Origin: Anaerolineae bacterium
GTDB lineage: Bacteria; Chloroflexota; Anaerolineae; Aggregatilineales; Phototrophicaceae
DNA: 11,598 bases
Assembly (NCBI GenBank): GCA_020848855.1
Contig: JADLHH010000103.1
Coordinates: 1-11,598, forward strand
Reading direction: 5' to 3'
Shown: piece by piece, positions 6,755 through 11,598 of the stretch
How positions within the stretch are numbered: position 1 is the stretch's first letter
Layout of the letters: every line of letters starts with the position of its first letter
Made by a program: the position numbers and the translations under genes
Notes under the pieces: model-generated
What the model was told of the DNA's origin: nothing
The model's database searches: none
What the model saw: only the letters and a program-made list of their open reading frames with translations

Positions 6755-7699
6755 TTAGTTGTAGCGAATACGCGGGTCAATGACCGCGTACAGAACGTCG
6801 ACGACCAGGTTGACCAACACGAAAATGGTGGCAAAGACCAGCACGCACGCCATGATGACGGGATAGTCGCGCCGCCAGATGGCATCAACGGTGAAGCGCC
6901 CCATGCCGGGCCAGGCGAAGACCGTTTCCACGATCACCGCGCCGCTGAGCAAGCTGGCGAACTGAAGACTCAGGATGGTGAGTACGGGGATGAGCGCGTT
7001 GCGCAGCCCGTGCCGGAGCGTCACCACGCGCGGACTCAGTCCCTTCGCCCGCGCGGTGCGCATGTAATCCTGATCCAGCACTTCGAGCATACTGGAGCGC
7101 GTGACCCGCGTGACCAGCCCGGTGAGGCTGGTGCCGAGCGTGAGCGCCGGCAGAATGAGCGACCTGAGTTCGTCGAGCAGCCCGCTGCCGCGCCCCACAC
7201 TGGGAAGCCAGCCCAGCGACAGCGAAAAGATGAGGATGAGCATGATGCCGACCCAGAAGTTGGGCATCGACACGCCGAACAGGCTGATGCCCATCGCCAG
7301 GTTGTCGACCAGCGTGCCGCGCTTTTGCGCCGAGATCACGCCCAGCGGGATGGCGATGACGACGACCACCAGCATCGTGGCGATTGCCAGCTCCATCGTG
7401 ACCGGAAAGCGCTGGAGAATGTCGGGACCGATCGGGCGCTTGGTGCTGATCGAGCGCCCCAGGTCGCCCTGAACGAGATTGCCGAGGTAGCGCAGGTACT
7501 GGGTGGGCAAGGGATCGTCGAGACCGAGTTCCGCGCGGATGCGCGCCGCCTGCTCCGAGTTCATGTTTTCGGGGTCGAGACCGTACATGGCAGCGACCGG
7601 GTCACCCGGAGCGAGGTGGAGCAGGATGAACGTAAACAGCGAGACGGCTAGAAGCATCGGAATCAGCAGCAGCAGCCTCCGGGAAACGAGCTTCGACAT
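6755..7699 (-). CDS. Peptide ABC transporter permease, DppB/OppB type
   Basis: 314-residue inner-membrane permease. The first transmembrane helix (about 9-29) ends in the family signature LHLAPGDPV (27-35). The conserved periplasmic segment includes LGLDDPLPTQYLRYLGNLVQ and GDLGRSI. Further hydrophobic segments lie near 102-123, 133-160, 181-200, 239-262 and 281-306. The EAA loop that docks the ATPase lies at 211-238 (DYMRTARAKGLSPRVV and onward), and the protein ends in the usual VDVLYAVIDPRIRY. The ATG at 7699 has GGGAG eight or nine bases upstream. It lies 91 bases after the GntR/FCD gene with no terminator or clear promoter in the gap, so it is probably transcribed from the regulator's promoter, and is followed by the DppC-like gene after 20 bases. 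Peptide specificity is assumed from family and neighbours; nickel or sugar family-5 importers look similar. Confidence 0.93.
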   Translation of the reverse strand: MSKLVSRRLLLLIPMLLAVSLFTFILLHLAPGDPVAAMYGLDPENMNSEQAARIRAELGLDDPLPTQYLRYLGNLVQGDLGRSISTKRPIGPDILQRFPVTMELAIATMLVVVVIAIPLGVISAQKRGTLVDNLAMGISLFGVSMPNFWVGIMLILIFSLSLGWLPSVGRGSGLLDELRSLILPALTLGTSLTGLVTRVTRSSMLEVLDQDYMRTARAKGLSPRVVTLRHGLRNALIPVLTILSLQFASLLSGAVIVETVFAWPGMGRFTVDAIWRRDYPVIMACVLVFATIFVLVNLVVDVLYAVIDPRIRYN

Positions 7700-7790
7700 C
7701 GAAAGTTCTCCCTGAAGCGAAATGTATGCAGATTAGGGATCGGGGCTTGCCGAATAACGATGCAGCCGCTGCGCGCTCACATGCTGCCGA

Positions 7791-8507
7791 TCATTTCGGA
7801 TCGTCCGCGTCGCTTTCCATGTGGGCGTACAGGTGCTGTACCGTCCCTTTATCGAGAATATGCTGCTGGATCAGCTCGCCAGCCAGCTTACCGTCGCCGT
7901 CCGTCAGGGCTTGCAGGATGTCCAGGTGCTGGCGCATCTCGGTCTCCGCCAGCTCGACGCGCTCGGTCTCGGAGAGTTCGACATAATAGATGTAGGTCGG
8001 CATGAACTCCCAGAGCTGTTCCAGCAGGCGAATCAGGTGGCGCTTCCGGGTCGCCCGGATAGGAATCCAGTGAAACTGGCGGTTCGCCTCGCGGGTGGTC
8101 TCGAATTCCTTGAGGTCGGCATGAGCGACGGTGAGCGGCAGTAATTCGCGCATTTTCGCCAGCTCGTCCGCCGTCAGATTCCCGGCTGCCAGCTCGAACG
8201 CCCACGATTCCAGCTTGGCGCGGATCATGTAGACCTCTTCGATCTCGGCGGGCGAGACCGACGCCGCCCGAACCCCCTTGTACGGGACTTCGACGGCTAA
8301 GCCTTCCGCCGTCAACCGGGTGAGCGCGTCGCGCACCATCGTGCGGCTGACGCCGAGTTCTTCGGCGAGCGTGCCTTCGCGCAGCCACTCGCCCCGCTTG
8401 ATGCGCCGGTAGACGATCGCCTTACGAATGGCGTCGTAGACAAAATCCGACTTCCGGGAAATCTCGGTCAGTTGGGTGATCGTCTCTTGATCGAAATAGT
8501 CAGTCAC
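7791..8507 (-). CDS. GntR-family transcriptional regulator, FCD (FadR-like) subfamily
   Basis: 238-residue DNA-binding regulator, probable ligand-responsive repressor of the permease and binding-protein genes. The winged helix-turn-helix spans about 18-80, with the recognition helix near SRTMVRDALTRL (54-65) and wing LAVEVPYKGVRA. The C-terminal all-helical FCD domain holds H146 (NRQFH), H194 (RQHLDILQAL) and H216 (QQHILDKG), the three histidines that normally bind a metal near the effector site; the usual aspartate four residues before the first histidine is N142. The start is placed at GTG 8507 because GGAGG lies five bases upstream and the length then fits the family. The frame is open to an ATG at 8582, but that lies inside the operator-like motif, lacks a ribosome site, and would leave almost no leader. 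Overlap of its promoter with the motif suggests autoregulation. Confidence 0.9.
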   Translation of the reverse strand: MTDYFDQETITQLTEISRKSDFVYDAIRKAIVYRRIKRGEWLREGTLAEELGVSRTMVRDALTRLTAEGLAVEVPYKGVRAASVSPAEIEEVYMIRAKLESWAFELAAGNLTADELAKMRELLPLTVAHADLKEFETTREANRQFHWIPIRATRKRHLIRLLEQLWEFMPTYIYYVELSETERVELAETEMRQHLDILQALTDGDGKLAGELIQQHILDKGTVQHLYAHMESDADDPK

Positions 8508-8512
8508 GGTTT

Positions 8513-8517
8513 CCTCC
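8513..8517 (-). promoter_or_regulatory. Ribosome binding site deciding the GntR/FCD start
   Basis: A perfect GGAGG on the minus strand lies five bases before the GTG at 8507. It is the only good Shine-Dalgarno sequence between 8590 and 8500, and it selects the GTG over the upstream ATGs at 8561 and 8582. Confidence 0.7.
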
Positions 8518-8528
8518 AATGCCGGGCG

Positions 8529-8550
8529 GCTTTCGACGCGGGTCGAAAGC
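8529..8550 (-). other. Hairpin / inverted repeat in the GntR/FCD leader
   Basis: GCTTTCGAC (8529-8537) and GTCGAAAGC (8542-8550) form a perfect 9-pair stem with a 4-base loop. It lies between the predicted transcription start and the ribosome site, ending 11 bases before GGAGG. No T-tract follows, so it is not a terminator. It could be an mRNA leader structure or a DNA palindrome for a protein. Confidence 0.5.
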
Positions 8551-8564
8551 GCGCTCAACATCCC

Positions 8565-8575
8565 GTACAATGTCT
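8565..8575 (-). promoter_or_regulatory. Second, weaker operator-like copy in the GntR/FCD leader
   Basis: GTACAATGTCT shares TACAATGT with the motif at 8581-8591 and lies 16 bases from it, about one and a half helical turns. It may be an auxiliary site. With only eight matching bases, chance cannot be excluded. Confidence 0.35.
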
Positions 8576-8580
8576 TTCGC

Positions 8581-8591
8581 ATACAATGTAC
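8581..8591 (-). promoter_or_regulatory. Operator-like motif in front of the GntR/FCD gene
   Basis: ATACAATGTAC is identical to the motif at 5719-5729. In both places an 8-base gap and then TAGCATAG follow on the plus strand, so motif and -10 region keep the same spacing. The site begins four bases downstream of the predicted -10 and covers the expected transcription start, consistent with autorepression. Confidence 0.6.
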
Positions 8592-8595
8592 AAAG

Positions 8596-8623
8596 ATCGT
8601 AGCATAGGTTTGCTCCTCATCAA
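8596..8623 (-). promoter_or_regulatory. Predicted promoter of the GntR/FCD-permease operon
   Basis: The minus strand reads TTGATG (8623-8618), a 16-base spacer, then TACGAT (8601-8596), preceded by an extended -10 TG-C. The -10 is weak, but the extended element and its arrangement with the operator-like motif match the binding-protein promoter at 5734-5762. Confidence 0.5.
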
Positions 8624-8633
8624 AGTTACCCGT

Positions 8634-8651
8634 TCAATCCGGTCAATCCGG
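8634..8651. repeat. 9-base tandem repeat carrying a doubled stop codon
   Basis: TCAATCCGG occurs twice head to tail (8634-8642, 8643-8651). On the minus strand this reads CCG GAT TGA CCG GAT TGA in frame with the S9 peptidase, so the last two residues and the stop are repeated immediately downstream. Confidence 0.7.
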
Positions 8652-10535
8652 CTGTGAAAGCGCCGTCAGATTGTCGATTGCCAGCGGCGGCAGCGCGTCG
8701 GCAGGCTGGAAGCCGAACACCGTGCTGAAAAAGGTCAGCTCCGCCTGGTGCGTGCGGACGTTGGTTTCGTAGCGACGAAACCCGTGCGACTCGCCCTCGA
8801 ACTCCAGATACGCGGTCGGGATGCCGCGCCGGCGCACGGCATTCGCCACGAACTGCGACTGGTTGGGCGGCACGATTTTGTCGTCCATGCCCTGAAACAG
8901 GATGAGCGGCGCGCGAATGGCGTCGGCGGAGTCGATGGGCGAGCGGCGGCGATACAGGTCGCGCTGCGCCGGGTAGGCGCCGACCAGCGTTTCGCAGTAA
9001 TGCGACTCGTACTTGTGCGTTTCCTTATGGAACACTTCGAGATCGCTGATGCCGAAGTGGCTGGAGCCAGCGGCGAAGAAGTCGCGGAACGCCAGCGCCG
9101 CAAAGGTGGTGAAGCCGCCCGCGCTGCCGCCGCGCACGATGGTGCGGTTCGGGTCTGCCAACCCCTGAGCGATCAGGCAGCGGGCGGCGTTGATGGCGTC
9201 GTCCACATCGACTACGCCCCACTGCCCCCACAAGCGCTGGCGGTAGGCGCGCCCGTAGCCGGTGCTGCCGCCGTAATCCACGTCCAGATAGGCGAAGCCC
9301 CGGCTCGTCCAGAACTGGATGCCGAGGTTGAAGCCGACGCTGGCGGAGCTGGTCGGTCCGCCGTGTACCTCGACGATCAGCGGGGGACGCTCGTCCACCG
9401 GGGCGGCGTAGTCGCGGTTGGCGGGCGCGTAGTAGACGGCGTGCGCGGTCAAGCCGTTTTCGGTTGGGAATTCGATCTGGGTTGGCGCGGAAATGTAGCC
9501 GTCCAGCCCGATCCGTTCGGACGAGCGCAGGATGGCGCGCACCTGCCCGCTGAGCAGGTCGATCCTGAGCAGACATAGCGGCTCGGTGGGCGAAGCCGCC
9601 ACCACATAGGCGGCGTCCGGGGTCACGGCGGGCGCGGCGAAGTAGGTGTAATCGAGCGGAAGCTCGCGCAGGCTGCCGCTTTCGGTGTCGAACAGCCCGA
9701 CGCGCCGCACCCCCAGACGCCGATAAATGCCGAGGATGTGCGAGGCGGAGCCAACCCGCGCCGCCCGAAACGGGCGATCCATCTCGGCTTCTATCGGCGC
9801 GAGGGGCGTGATGTCGCCGTCGCGCCAGCGGTACAGATTCCACCAGTTCGAGCGATCTGAGCAGAAGATCAGGTCGCCATCCGGCGACCATTCCAGCGAG
9901 AGGATCGATTCGTCGGCTTCGGGCACGATTTCGCGCACATTGGTAAGCAAACCGTCGTCGTTCACGTCGGCAAGCCAGACGCCGCTGGTGTAGAAGCGCA
10001 TGTGCGGGTGATTCCAGGCGAACCACGCCAGCCTGCGCCCGTCGGGGCTGAGGCACGGCGTCGAGACAAAATCGGTCTGGTCGAACAGGACGGTTCCAAA
10101 CGAGTCGCCCGCGCCGTCCATGCTGACGGCGGCGATGGTATGCTTCGACTCGCCGGCTGCGGTGCGATCTTCGCGCACGCACAGGATGCGCCGCCGCTGG
10201 CGGTCGAGGCTGAGATCGCCGTAGCGCATCGCGCCCGCCGCCGTGATCGGCTGCGGCTGCCCGCCGGTCGGCTGGCGGTAAAGGCGGTCGTCCGGGACGT
10301 TGGAGAAGTAAACCACGCCGGCCAGCACGGCGAAGGCGGGACCGCCGGACTCGTAGACGCGCGTCCGCGCCGAAAACGGCGGCGGCGTGACTGGCTCGGC
10401 GCGCCCGTCGTCATGGATGCGGGTGACGACGCCGCGCCCGCCCTGCTCCGGCTGAACGCGCAGGGCGTAGATTGCGTCACCGTCGGCGCACAACTGCCCG
10501 ATCCACTGGGTCAGGTAGATGGGGACGGACGCCAC
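8643..10535 (-). CDS. S9 family peptidase, tandem copy with an amber codon at its head
   Basis: Prolyl-oligopeptidase-type serine peptidase, probably cytoplasmic. The N-terminal half is a beta-propeller (CLSPDGRRLAW, EWSPDGDLIF, VTPDAAYVVA). The hydrolase half has oxyanion motif HGGP (391-394), nucleophile S471 in RGGSAGGF, D552 in QGMDDKIVPP and H584 in GESHGF, numbered from a GTG at 10535 that gives 630 residues. This GTG has no good ribosome site and omits the conserved head of the family. Reading further upstream in frame gives GSWRSPITAER, then TAG (10571-10569), then MIVKTIAP from an ATG at 10595 with AGGA six bases before it. The family normally has tyrosine before GSW, so a TAC/TAT codon appears to have become TAG. 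The gene may be a recent pseudogene, be read through, start internally, or reflect a base error. It lies 18 bases after its paralogue at 10614. Confidence 0.85.
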   Translation of the reverse strand: MASVPIYLTQWIGQLCADGDAIYALRVQPEQGGRGVVTRIHDDGRAEPVTPPPFSARTRVYESGGPAFAVLAGVVYFSNVPDDRLYRQPTGGQPQPITAAGAMRYGDLSLDRQRRRILCVREDRTAAGESKHTIAAVSMDGAGDSFGTVLFDQTDFVSTPCLSPDGRRLAWFAWNHPHMRFYTSGVWLADVNDDGLLTNVREIVPEADESILSLEWSPDGDLIFCSDRSNWWNLYRWRDGDITPLAPIEAEMDRPFRAARVGSASHILGIYRRLGVRRVGLFDTESGSLRELPLDYTYFAAPAVTPDAAYVVAASPTEPLCLLRIDLLSGQVRAILRSSERIGLDGYISAPTQIEFPTENGLTAHAVYYAPANRDYAAPVDERPPLIVEVHGGPTSSASVGFNLGIQFWTSRGFAYLDVDYGGSTGYGRAYRQRLWGQWGVVDVDDAINAARCLIAQGLADPNRTIVRGGSAGGFTTFAALAFRDFFAAGSSHFGISDLEVFHKETHKYESHYCETLVGAYPAQRDLYRRRSPIDSADAIRAPLILFQGMDDKIVPPNQSQFVANAVRRRGIPTAYLEFEGESHGFRRYETNVRTHQAELTFFSTVFGFQPADALPPLAIDNLTALSQPD

Positions 10536-10595
10536 GCGCTCGGCGGTGATGGGCGAGCGCCAGCTTCCCTAGGGAGCGATAGTCTTCACGATCAT
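10536..10595 (-). other. Displaced N-terminus of the S9 peptidase, interrupted by TAG
   Basis: The ATG at 10595 (AGGA six bases upstream) opens MIVKTIAP and meets TAG at 10571-10569. The same frame continues directly as GSWRSPITAER into the main peptidase frame. Since this segment fits the family's conserved start, it marks the original translation start and the position of the nonsense codon. Confidence 0.7.
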
Positions 10596-10613
10596 GACCA
10601 TTCCTAATCCGCG

Positions 10614-11598
10614 TCAGCCGGAGAAATTCTCGATCACCAGTTCGGGCAGCGCGTCGGCAGGCTGGAAGCCGAACATCCTGCCGAAGAAGGCAAGCTCCGA
10701 TTCCAGCACGCACACCAGATTTTCGAATTTGCGGAAGCCGTGCCCCTCGCCTGCGAATTCGATGTAGACGACCGGCACGTCGCGCCGGCGCAGCGCATCG
10801 GCGACAAACTGCGACTGGTTGGGCGGCACGACGCGGTCTTCCAACCCCTGAAAAATGATCAGCGGAACGTCGATACGGTCGGCTTTGCTCATCGCCGAGC
10901 GCTCATGGTAGAGGTCGCGCTGCTGCGGGTACGCGCCGACCAGGGTTTCGCAGTAATGCGACTCGTACTTGTGGGTTTCCTTATGGAAGACCTCGACATC
11001 GCTGATGCCGAAATGACTGGAGCCGGCAGCGAAGAAGTCGCGGAACGCCAGCGCCGCGAAGGTGGTAAAGCCGCCGGCGCTGCCGCCGCGCACGATGGTG
11101 CGGTTCGGGTCTGCCAACCCCTGCGCGACCAGGTAGCGCGCGCCGTTGACGGCGTCCTGAACATCGACCACACCCCACTGCCCGCGCAGGCGGTTGCGAT
11201 ATTCGCGCCCGTAACCGGCGCTGCCGCCGTAGTTGATATCGAGATAGGCGAAGCCTCGGCTGGTGAAGTACTGCACGCCCATATCGAGCGCGTTCTTGGT
11301 CGAGCCGGTCGGTCCGCCGTGAACGTGGACGATCAGCGGCGGCAGCTCGCCTTCGGGGGCGCGGTAGTCGGGGCTGCGCGGCGCGTGGTAGAAGCCGTAG
11401 GCGCTCAGCCCGTTCTCGGTGGGGTAGGCGATGTGTTTGCCGGGCGAGATGTAGCCAGCGTCGATGGCGTATTTCACCGAGCTATCCAGCACGGTCGTCT
11501 GCCCGGTTTTCAGGTCAAGCCGGACAAGCGAGCGCGCCTGCGTCGGCGAGGCGGCGATCAGATAAGCCGAATCGCCAACCACTTCCAGCCGGATGATG
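10614..11598 (-). CDS. S9 family peptidase, partial (C-terminal half, right edge)
   Basis: The last 328 or so codons of a prolyl-oligopeptidase-type peptidase whose propeller domain lies mostly beyond the window. The frame is open to the edge (IIRLEVVGDSAYLIAASPT is the first visible stretch). The hydrolase domain has HVHGGPTGS, nucleophile serine in RGGSAGGFTT (codon 11081-11079), aspartate in QGLEDRVVPP and histidine in GEGHGFRK, so the triad is complete. It is the tandem paralogue of the peptidase ending at 8643; the block from AQGLADPNRT to FGISD (43 residues) is identical in both, as is a 47-base DNA run (11077-11123 and 9121-9167), while outer parts diverge. It ends 18 bases before the ATG of the downstream copy, so the two form one transcript. 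No signal peptide can be judged because the start is missing. Confidence 0.92.
   Translation of the reverse strand, partial: IIRLEVVGDSAYLIAASPTQARSLVRLDLKTGQTTVLDSSVKYAIDAGYISPGKHIAYPTENGLSAYGFYHAPRSPDYRAPEGELPPLIVHVHGGPTGSTKNALDMGVQYFTSRGFAYLDINYGGSAGYGREYRNRLRGQWGVVDVQDAVNGARYLVAQGLADPNRTIVRGGSAGGFTTFAALAFRDFFAAGSSHFGISDVEVFHKETHKYESHYCETLVGAYPQQRDLYHERSAMSKADRIDVPLIIFQGLEDRVVPPNQSQFVADALRRRDVPVVYIEFAGEGHGFRKFENLVCVLESELAFFGRMFGFQPADALPELVIENFSG

Noticed and set aside
7700..7790. Possible terminator or promoter between the GntR/FCD gene and the DppB-like gene
   Set aside because: Only 4-pair hairpins and no paired -35/-10 boxes were found, so I treat the genes as co-transcribed.
8508..8582. 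ATG starts at 8582 or 8561 for the GntR/FCD gene
   Set aside because: The first overlaps the operator-like motif and predicted transcription start, neither has a ribosome site, and GGAGG sits five bases before the GTG at 8507.

Overview
This is a GC-rich bacterial window in which every convincing gene lies on the minus strand, so it is transcribed right to left. The organism cannot be named from the sequence. The S9 peptidase type with an N-terminal GSWRSPITAE-like signature, and the style of the solute-binding protein, remind me of Chloroflexota (Anaerolineae-like), but this is an impression without a database search.

Layout in transcription order: (1) 11598-10614, C-terminal half of an S9 prolyl-oligopeptidase-type peptidase cut by the window edge; (2) 10595-8643, a tandem paralogue of it whose first codons run into an in-frame TAG exactly where the family signature begins; (3) 8642-8508, an intergenic stretch with a promoter and an operator-like motif; (4) 8507-7791, a GntR/FCD regulator; (5) 7699-6755 and 6734-5841, two permeases of a peptide-type ABC importer (DppB/DppC); (6) 5840-5543, a hairpin terminator for the permease transcript, then a second promoter with the same operator-like motif and a structured leader; (7) 5542-3935, a secreted family-5 solute-binding protein; (8) 3796-1826, a third S9 peptidase of a different subtype; (9) 1804-80, a D-aminoacylase (N-acyl-D-amino-acid deacylase); (10) 46-1, the first 15 codons of another gene.

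Together the genes look like a peptide scavenging unit. The binding protein and two permeases would import oligopeptides, S9 peptidases would cut them, and the D-aminoacylase would release D-amino acids from N-acylated products. No ATPase gene for the importer is present. The GntR/FCD protein is the likely local regulator: the 11-mer ATACAATGTAC, an 8-base gap and TAGCATAG recur with identical spacing in front of both the regulator gene and the binding-protein gene, over the predicted transcription start. The most notable observations are this duplicated promoter-operator module, the amber codon at the head of the second S9 gene, and a near-identical catalytic block shared by the tandem S9 paralogues.
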